A DNA stretch of 47,397 bases. Source: a bacterium (GTDB taxonomy: Bacteria; Calditrichota; Calditrichia; RBG-13-44-9). The position numbers were made by a program, and so were the translations under genes. Location: the NCBI GenBank assembly GCA_020350205.1, contig CP070707.1, positions 3,269,817 to 3,317,213 on the forward strand, given 5' to 3'. The first letter of the stretch is position 1. Each line of letters starts with the position of its first letter. Positions 16,576-25,154 of the stretch are shown one piece after another. The notes under the pieces were generated by a model. That model had not been told where the DNA came from and ran no database searches. It saw nothing but the letters and a program-made list of their open reading frames with translations.

Positions 16576-17247
16576 TTATTCAGATAAAGACTGCTCAATT
16601 TTAAAATGAATTTTCATGGTTTCAATTTTTAGACGTAGCATCCAGAAAAACAATAGTGTGAAAGATAAGAGTGAGTTTATAAAAACCTGTAACATACGCG
16701 AATCCATCTTAATCTCACCTTCCGGGTTTATCAGGGGATCCGGATGTAGCGATTCATAGACCCGAGGTATAATAAATATGAAAAATGGAACCGTTACAAA
16801 GGCAATAATAGAGTATACCGCGGCCAGTTTTGCCTTCTGTTCTTCAATGTCGATGGCAGAGCGTAAAGCAAAATAAGCTGCATATATCAGTAACAAGATA
16901 AAAATCGAGGTCTCTCTGGGATCCCAGTTCCAGTAAGATTGCCATATTTTTTTGGCCCAGATTGAGCCCGTTACGGTAGCCAGAATGGCAAAAATAAGAC
17001 CAATTTGAGCAGCAGAATAGGCCCAAATATCATATTTTTTTTCCTGGGTGCGTAAGTATTGAATACTGCCTACAGCCGAGATTAAAAAAGCCAGGGTTGC
17101 CAACCAGGCTGTGGGAACATGAAAAAAAATTATTCGGGCCGTTTCACCAAGTCCTTTGGCCGGCGGAGCATAAAGAAATGCCCCTAAAATCACAACTGTC
17201 ATCCAGACAGCGAGCAAATACTTCCACCAGGATTTATCTAAAATCAT
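16576..17247 (-). CDS. ccmC: Heme exporter/heme handling protein CcmC
   Basis: CcmC is the inner-membrane WWD-domain protein that loads heme onto CcmE in complex with CcmAB. The 223 aa contain six predicted membrane helices. The WWD segment QSYWNWDPRETSIFILLLIY lies near residue 110 and the conserved His-containing IIFFHVPTAW near residue 40; a second conserved His lies in the loop YESLHPDPLINPEG. The ATG at 17247 directly abuts the ccmB stop, indicating translational coupling. Length and motifs are normal for the family. Confidence 0.95.
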   Translation of the reverse strand: MILDKSWWKYLLAVWMTVVILGAFLYAPPAKGLGETARIIFFHVPTAWLATLAFLISAVGSIQYLRTQEKKYDIWAYSAAQIGLIFAILATVTGSIWAKKIWQSYWNWDPRETSIFILLLIYAAYFALRSAIDIEEQKAKLAAVYSIIAFVTVPFFIFIIPRVYESLHPDPLINPEGEIKMDSRMLQVFINSLLSFTLLFFWMLRLKIETMKIHFKIEQSLSE

Positions 17248-17931
17248 TTATTTTCTCCATATAAACTCAAATAATAATAAAGAAAGTGTTACAATCACAA
17301 TCGAAAATGAAAATAAAATTTGAATATCTGAAATTGCTTCCTTAAATGTCCCACCGTCCATTGCAAGTTGGGTTCCGTGAATGCCCGAAATCAATACCGG
17401 GAGGGAGATGGGAAAAGATAATACGGCAAACAGGGCTCCTTTGGCACTGGCCTGGGAGATGATGGCCGCGATCAAGGTGGCAACCGAGGCCAAGCCAATA
17501 CTGCCAATAAATATGATCAGTAAAAATGTTCCCGGGCTATCCACTTGAACTCCCATCATCGCTAAAAATACCGGAATAATAAGTACTTCCAGAGAGAATA
17601 ATAAGATAATATTAAACAGCCACTTACCTAAAAATATGCTGTTCGGGCTAGTCAATAATCTTAAAGTATCTGCCGTTTGTTGTTCCTCTTCCCTTACAAA
17701 AATATGTGCCAGACCAGACATACTGGAGAAGAACAGGATAATCCATAGCAAGGGTGCTAATATCTCACTCCGTAACCGGATGGGACCGATGGAAAAGCTT
17801 ATCGCAGTGAGAGTCGTTATTGCGAATAAAAATATTGCATTAACCGCATAGCGAGACCGGAATTCCACATGCAGGTCTTTGAGAAAGACAATGTAGGCCT
17901 TATGAATGAAGGACAAGCTTCTTTTCACCAA
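17248..17931 (-). CDS. ccmB: Heme exporter ABC permease CcmB
   Basis: CcmB is the permease subunit of the CcmAB ABC complex that uses ATP to free heme-loaded CcmE from CcmC. The 227 aa contain six hydrophobic helices and the family segment FLKDLHVEFRSRYAVNAIFLF near the N-terminus. Later marks are the cytoplasmic FVREEEQQTADTLRLL loop near residue 78 and SFPISLPVLI near residue 178. The start is TTG 17931 or GTG 17928, both served by GAGGAAG a few bases upstream and both overlapping the end of ccmA by about 30 bases. Confidence 0.94.
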   Translation of the reverse strand: MVKRSLSFIHKAYIVFLKDLHVEFRSRYAVNAIFLFAITTLTAISFSIGPIRLRSEILAPLLWIILFFSSMSGLAHIFVREEEQQTADTLRLLTSPNSIFLGKWLFNIILLFSLEVLIIPVFLAMMGVQVDSPGTFLLIIFIGSIGLASVATLIAAIISQASAKGALFAVLSFPISLPVLISGIHGTQLAMDGGTFKEAISDIQILFSFSIVIVTLSLLLFEFIWRK

Positions 17932-18517
17932 ACTTCACTTCCTCAGGTTCATTGGTTGCTAAAATTAAAATGTTTTCCTTTTTTTGCAGCTCCATAATAC
18001 CATATACAATTTCGGAACCGGCTTCATCCAGATTGGCCGTAGGCTCGTCCAAGATCAATATCCGGGGTTTATGCATGATTGCCATAACATATTTCATCCT
18101 TTGCAGCATCCCGGATGAAAAGGTGCGCAATTCATCAAATTCCCGACCTTTTAATCCCAGCTGGGCCATCAGCTGCCTAAAATATTTCATATCTACCGGG
18201 AGACTGCGAATTCGTGCAAAAAAAGTATAATTTTCAAAGGCGGATAAATTGTTATAAAGTTGCAAATAGGGACCAACCAACCCCAGATAAGGATAGATCT
18301 GGTGAGCATCAATTTGATTTTCTTCATTTTTAATGATGAGATGACCCGAGGTTGGTCGCAACAGCTGGCAAATTATTTTTATGAGAGTGGTTTTACCGGA
18401 ACCGTTTGGGCCGGTGATAACCAGGGAGTTGCCACTTTGAATTTCGAAGGATATACCTTCAAAAATGTGCCGCTGATTAAATTTCTGAGAAATTTCCTGT
18501 GCTTTTACAGTCCACAT
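17900..18517 (-). CDS. ccmA: Heme exporter ABC ATPase CcmA
   Basis: This is the ATPase subunit of the CcmAB complex in cytochrome c maturation. The 205 aa show Walker A GPNGSGKTTL, the ABC signature FSSGMLQRMKYV, Walker B ILILDEPTANLDEAG and the switch region ATNEPEE. I start at ATG 18517, which has GGA at the right distance and matches typical CcmA ends; a TTG-initiated frame begins at 18544. It heads the ccm operon, which runs to ccmF. Some 250 bases of AT-rich sequence separate it from the divergent small gene at 18765, where the promoter must lie. Confidence 0.93.
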   Translation of the reverse strand: MWTVKAQEISQKFNQRHIFEGISFEIQSGNSLVITGPNGSGKTTLIKIICQLLRPTSGHLIIKNEENQIDAHQIYPYLGLVGPYLQLYNNLSAFENYTFFARIRSLPVDMKYFRQLMAQLGLKGREFDELRTFSSGMLQRMKYVMAIMHKPRILILDEPTANLDEAGSEIVYGIMELQKKENILILATNEPEEVKFGEKKLVLHS

Positions 18518-18604
18518 AATTCCATCTTTTAAAATAAAGATCAAAATTTAATAAATAATCGTGAAGATTCCAGTACGAAACGAAAAAGGTACGCTATTTT
18601 TCCC

Positions 18605-18632
18605 TTGAATTTATAAATTTTCAACTTATATT
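18605..18632 (+). promoter_or_regulatory. Candidate sigma70-type promoter for the small gene at 18765
   Basis: TTGAAT and TATATT are separated by 16 bases. The site is about 130 bases before the start codon at 18765 and lies in the intergenic region shared with the ccm operon. The stretch also contains an imperfect palindrome with TTGAA and TTCAA ends (18605-18624), which could be an operator. The call rests on consensus matching only. Confidence 0.35.
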
Positions 18633-18764
18633 TAAGCAAGTCTTAAGAATTCGGGGATTATTTTATTACGAGTTGTTACCAGCCTTTACAATTTAGGAGA
18701 AACATCACTCTTTTTTGTTACCGCACATAGTTTTTTACATCTGTCATAACATTGGAGGTTTCTT

Positions 18765-19073
18765 ATGTGTGGTAATCCTATCAAGGAATTCATTTCCGAC
18801 CATCTTTACAATGAACTTAGTGCAAAAGGTTTTCTCAATGAACGGGCCATTCGTGATTATTATTTAAAAAAACGATTTATTGAATTGCGCTCCGCGTATG
18901 CTCCTCGAGAGATATTTTCTCTGCTTCAGGAAGAATTCCCTTATATTTGTGAAGACACTATCAGAAAAATTATTTACACACGGAACGGCACCGATTCCTT
19001 TATGGCGAATTTTATTTCAGTGCGTCATGACAGAAAATCATGCAGGGTAGACAGTGAACTGTCGCGAGCTTAA
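18765..19073 (+). CDS. Small hypothetical protein with HTH-like segment
   Basis: I do not recognise this 102-aa protein. The ATG has a strong ribosome binding site (GGAGG, 18752-18756), so it is probably real. The middle region, REIFSLLQEEFPYICEDTIRKIIY (residues 47-70, positions approximate), reads as helix-turn-helix: an amphipathic helix, a short FPYI turn, then a TIRKIIY recognition-helix-like stretch. Flanking residues are rich in Arg and Lys, which would fit DNA or RNA binding. It is transcribed divergently from the ccm operon, a common place for a local regulator. Neither family nor target can be named from sequence alone. Confidence 0.65.
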   Translation: MCGNPIKEFISDHLYNELSAKGFLNERAIRDYYLKKRFIELRSAYAPREIFSLLQEEFPYICEDTIRKIIYTRNGTDSFMANFISVRHDRKSCRVDSELSRA

Positions 19074-19121
19074 TCTCAAGAAATCCTATTTTATATATGC
19101 TGGAAGTATTTTGCATAAAGG

Positions 19122-20273
19122 TTATACTGTCTTTTCCGAAGGTTGACGGAGAAATTTTTTTATTTCCTGTGCAGCCCTCGCCGAGGCACCTGCAGGACCG
19201 AGTATTTCTTTTACTTTGGATAATTGCCGCTGAACCGAGAGGTGATAGTCCGCATCATCTAAATACCTTTTAAATTCAAAGTTCAAGAGATCAACTCTGA
19301 CCTGATCCTGAATCAATTCCGGAACAACACTTTTACCCAAAACAATATTTACAAGTGCAATATTTTTAATTTTCACCAGATATTTCCCTATGTGAAAAGT
19401 GAGCGGAGAGACTTTATAAAGTACAATCATCGGAGTTTCCAAAAAACCTGTTTCCAATGTCGCAGTGCCACTGGCCACAAAAGCGACATGTGCAAATTTC
19501 ATGAGCGAGTGTGTATCGCGTTCAATTACCCGAACAAAATGATTGTTCCCAATAATATCCCGGTAAATTTCCATAGGTATGGAAACACTTTTGCCCACAA
19601 CCCACTGTAATTGATGATCAGCCTTATTCAGTGCTGCTACCTGTATCAATTCGGGTAATATCTTTTTGACCTCATTCAAGCGCGAACCGGGTAATAAGGC
19701 AATGACTTTTTTATTTGGGTCTAATGCATGTTTTTCGTAGAATTCAACCGGATTATTCAAAGGTGATATTTCTTCGACCAGAGGATGACCAACAAACTTT
19801 GCAGAAATCCCAAATTTTGCATAAAAGTCTTCTTCAAATTTGAAAATGACCAGTGGAAGATCGACATTTTTCCTGATTTTTTTTACTCGCCTTTGTCCCC
19901 AAGCCCATAATTGAGGACAAATGTAATAAACAACCGGTATTCCCAGTTTTTTTACAATTCCGGCCATTCGCAGATTAAAGCCGGGATAATCAATCAGGAT
20001 AACCGCTGCTGGTTTTTCCATTTGAATCCAATTTCGAAGCTGTTTAAATACCTGCTGAATGAAAGGAAGATGTCTAATTATTTCAGACAAACCAAGAAAA
20101 GCCAGTTGTTCCATGCGATACAGCAGATTTACTCCGGCATTTGCCATATCCTCCCCGCCAATTCCGTAAAAAATATGATCAGGATACAATATCTTTAATT
20201 CATTTACCAGCAGTGCAGCATGGTGGTCACCCGACGGTTCCCCGGTAAGGATGAGAAACTTTTGTGTTATCAT
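19122..20273 (-). CDS. lpxB: Lipid-A-disaccharide synthase
   Basis: LpxB is the glycosyltransferase (GT19) that joins UDP-2,3-diacylglucosamine with lipid X to make the lipid A disaccharide at the inner membrane. The 383 aa show the N-terminal LTGEPSGDHHAALLVNEL, YPGFNLRMAGIVKKLG, YYICPQLWAWGQRRVKKI, ALLPGSRLNEVKKILP and the C-terminal ASGTATLETGFLETPMIVLYKVSPLT, all diagnostic. Its presence implies an LPS-type outer membrane. AAGGAT precedes the ATG. It is downstream of frr but separated from it by a terminator, so it probably has its own promoter in the 20274-20388 gap. Confidence 0.96.
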   Translation of the reverse strand: MITQKFLILTGEPSGDHHAALLVNELKILYPDHIFYGIGGEDMANAGVNLLYRMEQLAFLGLSEIIRHLPFIQQVFKQLRNWIQMEKPAAVILIDYPGFNLRMAGIVKKLGIPVVYYICPQLWAWGQRRVKKIRKNVDLPLVIFKFEEDFYAKFGISAKFVGHPLVEEISPLNNPVEFYEKHALDPNKKVIALLPGSRLNEVKKILPELIQVAALNKADHQLQWVVGKSVSIPMEIYRDIIGNNHFVRVIERDTHSLMKFAHVAFVASGTATLETGFLETPMIVLYKVSPLTFHIGKYLVKIKNIALVNIVLGKSVVPELIQDQVRVDLLNFEFKRYLDDADYHLSVQRQLSKVKEILGPAGASARAAQEIKKFLRQPSEKTV

Positions 20274-20304
20274 ATCTGATCCTTAAGACAGTTGAATCCT
20301 TAAT

Positions 20305-20335
20305 AAAAAAGCGGGTAATATTTAAATTTACCCGC
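20305..20335 (-). terminator. Rho-independent terminator after frr
   Basis: On the minus strand the 8-bp stem GCGGGTAA / TTACCCGC, with a nine-base AT-rich loop, is followed by TTTTTTATT. It lies 54 bases past the frr stop and 32 bases before lpxB, closing the rpsB-tsf-pyrH-frr unit. Confidence 0.8.
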
Positions 20336-20388
20336 TCCCTGCTCAGAACAAAATCAATATTTTTAAAAGGAAATGCTGTTCGGGAAAT

Positions 20389-20949
20389 TTACCCCTCTAA
20401 AATTTCCTTTTCTTTTGTTTCATAATATTCGTCGACTTTTTTTACATAGTCATCAGTTAACTTCTGGATTCTATCCAAATTATCATGACTCTGGTCTTCA
20501 GAAATTTCATGACTTTTTTCCAGGTTCTTGATATGCTCATTAGCATCACGGCGAATATTTCTGATGGCAATCCGGCTGTCCTCACAAAATTTTTTCACCA
20601 GTTTGAGCAAATCCTGCCGTCGTTCTTCACTGAGTTCGGGTATAGGAATCCGGACCACATTCCCATCATTGGTCGGGTTCAACCCCAGATCAGATTGTAG
20701 CACGGCCTTTTCAATCTCGCCGATCATTCCTTTCTCCCAGGGTTGGATTACCAATAAGCGGGGTTCTGGTGCCGAGACAGTTGACACCTGATTTATAGGA
20801 ACCACCGATCCATAATATTGTACCTTTACCACATCCAAAAGAGCGGGCGTGGCCCGACCTGTTCTGATTCGGGTTAATTCATGATGCAGATGCTCTACAG
20901 ATTTTTTCATTCGATCTTCGGCATCTCTGAAAATTTCCTGAACTTTCAT
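20389..20949 (-). CDS. frr: Ribosome recycling factor
   Basis: RRF, with EF-G, splits the post-termination ribosome. The 186 aa have normal length and clear family motifs: LHHELTRIRTGRATPALLD near residue 22, VQYYGSVVPINQVSTVSAPEPRLL, ENDGNVIRIPIP-like 'TNDGNVVRIPIPELSEERRQ' near residue 105, and the C-terminal helix KVDEYYETKEKEIL. It is the fourth gene after rpsB, tsf and pyrH, an order conserved across bacteria. Only two bases separate it from pyrH. Confidence 0.97.
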   Translation of the reverse strand: MKVQEIFRDAEDRMKKSVEHLHHELTRIRTGRATPALLDVVKVQYYGSVVPINQVSTVSAPEPRLLVIQPWEKGMIGEIEKAVLQSDLGLNPTNDGNVVRIPIPELSEERRQDLLKLVKKFCEDSRIAIRNIRRDANEHIKNLEKSHEISEDQSHDNLDRIQKLTDDYVKKVDEYYETKEKEILEG

Positions 20950-20951
20950 TG

Positions 20952-21671
20952 TTAACCCCTCACTTTTGTTCCAATTTTCTCACCCAGGACCACTTTTCTC
21001 AAATTTCCGGTCTGGCCCATGTTAAAAACTGTAATAGGTAATTTATTATCCATTGAGAGGGTAATCGCGGTTGGATCCATAACCCGTAATCCTTTTTCGA
21101 CAACCTGCATATAATTCAGTTCGGTAAAGAACTTAGCCTTGGGATCTTTTTCCGGATCCGCCGAATATACCCCGTCGACGCGTGTTCCTTTCAGAATGAC
21201 TTCTGCTTCAATTTCAATAGCCCGTAAGACAGCTGCCGTATCGGTTGTGAAATATGGATTTCCGGTTCCGGCAGCAAAAATTACAATCCTCCCCTTCTCC
21301 AAATGTCGGATAGCCCGCCGTCTGATGAATGGTTCGGCAACCTGTTCCATGGGAATAGCGGTTTGGACCCGGGTATAGAGACCCATATTCTCAAGGGCGT
21401 TCTGCATGGCCATGGCATTGATTACGGTGGCCAGCATTCCCATATAGTCAGCTGAAACCCGATCCATTTCACGGGCGGCATCTGATATTCCGCGAAATAT
21501 ATTGCCTCCGCCTACAACTGCCCCTACCTGAACGCCCAATTCCACCACACTTTTTATTTCCGAAGCGTAATGTCTTAAAACCTTGCCGTCAATACCATAT
21601 TCACCCTGACCGGCAAGTGATTCACCACTCAATTTTAAGAGAATTCGGCGATATACAGGTTCGGCAGACAT
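20952..21671 (-). CDS. pyrH: UMP kinase
   Basis: The enzyme phosphorylates UMP to UDP and is the bacterial hexameric type of the amino acid kinase family. The 239 aa show [18 protein letters not shown] at the N-terminus, [12 protein letters not shown] near residue 52, [40 protein letters not shown] near residue 130 and the [17 protein letters not shown] substrate region. It lies between tsf and frr with two-base gaps on both sides, indicating coupled translation. Confidence 0.97.
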   Translation of the reverse strand: MSAEPVYRRILLKLSGESLAGQGEYGIDGKVLRHYASEIKSVVELGVQVGAVVGGGNIFRGISDAAREMDRVSADYMGMLATVINAMAMQNALENMGLYTRVQTAIPMEQVAEPFIRRRAIRHLEKGRIVIFAAGTGNPYFTTDTAAVLRAIEIEAEVILKGTRVDGVYSADPEKDPKAKFFTELNYMQVVEKGLRVMDPTAITLSMDNKLPITVFNMGQTGNLRKVVLGEKIGTKVRG

Positions 21672-21673
21672 AA

Positions 21674-22267
21674 TCAGTCTCCAATTTGATATCGGACAAA
21701 ACGGCGTATGCTTATATTTTCGCCAATTCGGGCAATGACCTCAGTCAGATACTCTTTAACATTTTTCTCGGGATCTCGAATATAGGGTTGTTCCAAAAGT
21801 ACAGATTCAGCATAAAATTTTTCCATTTTTCCGGTAGCAATCTTTTCGGCAATATGTTCCGGTTTACCACTCTCTGCAGCCTGTTCCTTATAAATTCGCA
21901 GTTCTTTTTCCACTATATCACCCGGCAAACTCTCCCGGTCAATTCCCAGCGGATTAGAAGCGGCAATATGCATGGAAAGATTGTGCACAAATTCCTGAAA
22001 ATCTTCATTTTTTGCAACAAAATCGGTTTCACAATTTACCTCAACCAGAACCCCTAATTTTCCACCGGGGTGGATATAAGCGTGAATCAATCCGTCTTTC
22101 ACTTCCCGGGAGGCTTTCTTTTCCGCTTTGGCGATACCTTTTTTTCGGAGTATCTCAACTGCCTTCTCCATATCACCTTTGGCATCCGACAATGCACTCT
22201 TACAGTCCATCATTCCCGCACCGGTTTTATCGCGAAGTTCTTTAACCATTTTGGCTGTAATTTCCAT
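21674..22267 (-). CDS. tsf: Elongation factor Ts, short form
   Basis: EF-Ts exchanges GDP on EF-Tu. The N-terminal module [20 protein letters not shown] and the core motif [31 protein letters not shown] are intact. At 197 aa the protein is about 80-90 residues shorter than E. coli EF-Ts, keeping a single compact core like the Thermus form. The start ATG overlaps the rpsB stop as TAATG. It is the second gene of the rpsB-tsf-pyrH-frr cluster. Confidence 0.96.
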   Translation of the reverse strand: MEITAKMVKELRDKTGAGMMDCKSALSDAKGDMEKAVEILRKKGIAKAEKKASREVKDGLIHAYIHPGGKLGVLVEVNCETDFVAKNEDFQEFVHNLSMHIAASNPLGIDRESLPGDIVEKELRIYKEQAAESGKPEHIAEKIATGKMEKFYAESVLLEQPYIRDPEKNVKEYLTEVIARIGENISIRRFVRYQIGD

Positions 22268-23037
22268 TACTCTTTTTCCTCCTGTTCAGTTTCAACTTTT
22301 TCCACCTCTTCCTTTTTAACGGCCATTTCCTCTTGTTCCAGCTTTTTAGCCTGAATAGATTCCCGGCCTTCCAGAACAGCGTCGGCAATCACTCGACTGA
22401 TGAGGGTTACAGACTTGGTGGAATCATCATTTCCGGGGATAGGATAATCAATCAGCGTGGGATCACAATTGGTATCAACGACTGCAATGATGGGAATTCG
22501 TAACTTCTTCGCTTCACGAACAGCAATTTCTTCTTTTTTAATATCGACGACAAAAACGGCGCACGGTATCTTTTTCATCTCCTGAATACCAGAAAATACC
22601 TTTTTCATTTTTTCAATTTCACGATCGATTTGCAGTCTTTCCTTTTTGGTTAATTTATCAACCGTACCATCCAGCATCATTTTTTCCAGATTTTCCAGAT
22701 GGCGAATACTTTTTTTAATGGTAGAAAAATTGGTCAGTGTTCCTCCCAACCAGCGTTCCACTATATAAGGCATCTCAGCACGGATAGCTTCAGATTTTAA
22801 AATCTCCTTAGCCTGATTCTTGGTTCCTACAAAGAGAATGGGATCTCCGGTTGCAGCAAACTCTTTTACTGCCCGAAATGCTTGTTCCATTGCTTTGAGG
22901 GTTTTCTGAAGATCAATGATGTGGATCCCGTTTCTTTCCATAAATACGTATGGTTTCATTTTGGGATCCCAGCGGCGGGTCAAATGCCCGAAGTGTACTC
23001 CGGCTTTGAGTAAATCTTCTAATCCTACTTTTAACAT
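22267..23037 (-). CDS. rpsB: 30S ribosomal protein S2
   Basis: This is ribosomal protein S2 of the small subunit. The 256 aa begin [22 protein letters not shown] and contain [39 protein letters not shown] and [25 protein letters not shown], all family hallmarks. The last 25 residues form a Glu/Lys-rich tail that extends beyond the conserved fold. It heads the tsf-pyrH-frr cluster. It is separated from rpsI upstream by a terminator, so its promoter and leader should lie in the roughly 100 bases 23038-23141. Confidence 0.97.
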   Translation of the reverse strand: MLKVGLEDLLKAGVHFGHLTRRWDPKMKPYVFMERNGIHIIDLQKTLKAMEQAFRAVKEFAATGDPILFVGTKNQAKEILKSEAIRAEMPYIVERWLGGTLTNFSTIKKSIRHLENLEKMMLDGTVDKLTKKERLQIDREIEKMKKVFSGIQEMKKIPCAVFVVDIKKEEIAVREAKKLRIPIIAVVDTNCDPTLIDYPIPGNDDSTKSVTLISRVIADAVLEGRESIQAKKLEQEEMAVKKEEVEKVETEQEEKE

Positions 23038-23141
23038 GGTAACTCCTTAGAATTTGGGTTTTTCCTCCATCATCCTTATCCTCTTAGTTATCCCTACTGA
23101 AAAGGACACCCACTAAGAGATCAGATGATGTGTGTTATTAC

Positions 23142-23176
23142 AAAAAACCCTTCCTTCAATGAAGAAAAGGAAGGGT
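23142..23176 (-). terminator. Rho-independent terminator after rpsI
   Basis: On the minus strand a 10-bp perfect stem ACCCTTCCTT / AAGGAAGGGT with a ten-base loop runs straight into TTTTT. It lies 17 bases past the rpsI stop and ends the rplM-rpsI unit. Confidence 0.88.
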
Positions 23177-23193
23177 CTGATAAAAAGCAAAGC

Positions 23194-23580
23194 TTAACGT
23201 TTCGAAAACTGGAATCTTTTCCGGGCCTTGGGTTGACCATATTTCTTTCTCTCCACCCGGCGCGGATCACGGGTGAGAAACCCACCGGCACGCAATTCCG
23301 GTCGAAGTTCTTCATTCCATTTAAGCAGCGCACGGGTAATTCCCAGACGCATGGCTTCTGCCTGCCCAGTCAGTCCGCCACCCGAAATGTTGGCGGTTAT
23401 ATTAAATTTACCCAGGGTTTCAGTCGCTTTCATGGGCTGTTCAATAATCATTTTCAGCACTTCACGCCGAAAATAATCCAGTACTTCCCTGCCATTCACC
23501 GAAACCTGTCCATTTCCAGGCACCAGGCGTACCCGGGCGGTGGCATTTTTGCGTCTTCCAGTAGCGTCATAATTTTCCAT
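23194..23580 (-). CDS. rpsI: 30S ribosomal protein S9
   Basis: This is ribosomal protein S9, whose C-terminal tail reaches the P-site tRNA. The 128 aa show [18 protein letters not shown] near the start, [20 protein letters not shown] in the middle, and the invariant end [27 protein letters not shown]. Length is normal. It follows rplM by 15 bases, the standard L13-S9 pair. Confidence 0.98.
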   Translation of the reverse strand: MENYDATGRRKNATARVRLVPGNGQVSVNGREVLDYFRREVLKMIIEQPMKATETLGKFNITANISGGGLTGQAEAMRLGITRALLKWNEELRPELRAGGFLTRDPRRVERKKYGQPKARKRFQFSKR

Positions 23581-23595
23581 AAATGTATCCTTAAA

Positions 23596-24030
23596 CTAAA
23601 ATTTTAGCGGTTTTGGATTCTGTGCTTGATGCGGATGATTTTCTCCGGCATAGACTTTTAATTTCTTTAACATATTCCGACCAAGGACATTCTTGGGCAA
23701 CATTAAGCGGACTGCGTTTTCTATTATCCTCTCGGGATGTTTTTCATTCATCTCGCGGTAAGAAATGTTTTTTTCTCCTCCCGGATAACCGGTATGCCTG
23801 AAATAAGTTTTCTGTTCTACTTTTTTACCGGTCAATTGTACTTTTTCTGCATTAATTACCACAACAAAATCGCCCAGATCCTGATGGGGTGCAAATGCCG
23901 GCTTGTTTTTACCGCGAAGAATACTGGCGATATTGGAGGCTAAGCGACCCAAAATATAGTCTTTGGCATCCACCACATACCACTCTCGTTGAGCAGCAAC
24001 TTCCTCCACTTTTAAATAATCCGTTCTCAA
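23596..24030 (-). CDS. rplM: 50S ribosomal protein L13
   Basis: This is ribosomal protein L13. The 144 aa contain [55 protein letters not shown] and the [25 protein letters not shown] segment typical of L13. The start is a TTG at 24030, supported by a strong AGGAGG seven bases upstream. It heads the rplM-rpsI unit. A good promoter candidate lies about 60-85 bases upstream. Confidence 0.97.
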   Translation of the reverse strand: MRTDYLKVEEVAAQREWYVVDAKDYILGRLASNIASILRGKNKPAFAPHQDLGDFVVVINAEKVQLTGKKVEQKTYFRHTGYPGGEKNISYREMNEKHPERIIENAVRLMLPKNVLGRNMLKKLKVYAGENHPHQAQNPKPLKF

Positions 24031-24086
24031 GACAGAACCTCCTACAAATCTCTATTGATATGAGTAATCTAATTTTAAAGCCCGGA

Positions 24087-24115
24087 AATTTAAAATTTTA
24101 TGCAAAGCCAGTCAA
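24087..24115 (-). promoter_or_regulatory. Candidate promoter of rplM-rpsI
   Basis: On the minus strand TTGACT (24115-24110) and TAAATT (24092-24087) are separated by 17 bases. Initiation would fall near 24080, leaving a leader of about 50 bases before the TTG start of rplM. The match is from consensus only. Confidence 0.5.
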
Positions 24116-24236
24116 GCCGAAATTTAAAATAAAGACTTATTAGTGCTCAAATATTTCCAATTTCATCAGAACCCCCTCTTTGACCACCGAAAATTATAAA
24201 ATTTAATCCGTGGATGCATGGATTTCCAAAGATAAT

Positions 24237-24265
24237 TTGCTTTGCTTTTTTCTGTTGATTATAAT
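24237..24265 (+). promoter_or_regulatory. Candidate promoter of etfBA
   Basis: TTGCTT (24237-24242) and a perfect TATAAT (24260-24265) are separated by 17 bases, about 75 bases before the etfB start. It is a near-consensus sigma70-type arrangement; no experimental support. Confidence 0.5.
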
Positions 24266-24342
24266 TAATCCTGTTAAGAAAAGATATTCTGCGGTGAAAG
24301 ATCCAGGCCGTCCAGTTTAACCTGAAATGAGGAGGAAAGAGT

Positions 24343-25092
24343 GTGAATATTGCCGTTTGTATCAAGGAAGTTCCAGATACTGAAACCCGCCCAAAAATTC
24401 AGGATGATGGGAGAAGTATCCAAAAAGACAATATTAAATGGATTGTAAATCCTTATGACGAATATGCCATTGAGCTGGGCCTTCAGTTGACCGAAAAAAA
24501 TGGGGGTGAGGTTACGATTATTTCATTCGGACCCAAGACAATCGAATCCACCATCCGCTCTGCACTGGCAATGGGGGCACACAAGGCAATCCGGATTGAG
24601 GGGCCAAAGGATGTCGCCGATCCGCTGGTAACTGCCAGAGCACTTGCAACGGTCCTGAAAGATAAGGGATTTGATCTCATTTTGTTTGGAAAACAGGCTA
24701 TTGATGATGACAACGCCCAGATCCCCCAAATGATTTCTGAAGCCCTTGAAATTCCCGGAGCTTCAGTGGTGGTAAAATTTGAGATCAACGGGGAAAGTGC
24801 GGTGGCGGAAAGAGAAATTGAGGGCGGTAAAGAGAAATTGAGCTTTACACTGCCTGCAGTTATTTCCTGTCAGAAAGGGCTGAATGAACCGCGTTACCGC
24901 TCTCTAAAGGGAATTATGATGTCCAAAAAAGTTCCTATAGAAGAAGTAAATGTGGAGCTGACAGGCGAAAATTTAATTATTGAAGAGCTGCAAATGCCTC
25001 CTCAAAAACAACCCGGCCGCATTGTGGGCGAGGGTCCCGATGCAGTGCCCGAACTGGTCCGACTGCTGAAGGAGGAGGCGAAAGTTATTTAG
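24343..25092 (+). CDS. etfB: Electron transfer flavoprotein beta subunit
   Basis: EtfB pairs with EtfA to carry electrons from acyl-CoA dehydrogenases toward the quinone pool and binds AMP. The 249 aa begin MNIAVCIKEVPDTETRPKI and show NPYDEYAIELGLQL, IRSALAMGAHKAIRI, LFGKQAIDDDNAQIPQM and the C-terminal LPAVISCQKGLNEPRYRSLKGIM signature of the family. The start is GTG at 24343 with GAGGAGGAAAGAG upstream. It is followed by etfA 62 bases later. Confidence 0.96.
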   Translation: MNIAVCIKEVPDTETRPKIQDDGRSIQKDNIKWIVNPYDEYAIELGLQLTEKNGGEVTIISFGPKTIESTIRSALAMGAHKAIRIEGPKDVADPLVTARALATVLKDKGFDLILFGKQAIDDDNAQIPQMISEALEIPGASVVVKFEINGESAVAEREIEGGKEKLSFTLPAVISCQKGLNEPRYRSLKGIMMSKKVPIEEVNVELTGENLIIEELQMPPQKQPGRIVGEGPDAVPELVRLLKEEAKVI

Positions 25093-25154
25093 TTGGTTGA
25101 TGATGATGGTTGAACAGTATCATACTGAAAACTAAGATTCGGAGGTAATAATCG

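Larger units (their letters stand above)
24031..24342. other. Divergent intergenic region between rplM and etfB
   Basis: This 312-base stretch has no convincing gene; the minus-strand open frame within it lacks a ribosome binding site and any recognisable motif. It is AT-rich and holds one promoter candidate in each direction (24087-24115 on minus, 24237-24265 on plus) and the ribosome binding sites of both flanking genes. I see no palindromic operator or riboswitch-like structure. Confidence 0.6.

Noticed and set aside
23125..23607. A 160-codon plus-strand frame covering rpsI
   Set aside because: It lies across the terminator and S9 gene on the opposite strand; no evidence for a product.
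24147..24365. A 72-codon minus-strand frame between rplM and etfB
   Set aside because: No ribosome binding site, no motif, and it covers the etfB promoter and start region.
24805..24842. Near-identical 20-base tandem repeat (GGCGG(T)AAAGAGAAATTGAG twice) inside etfB
   Set aside because: It falls in the conserved EtfB segment and is read in different frames in each copy; probably coincidence rather than a functional repeat.
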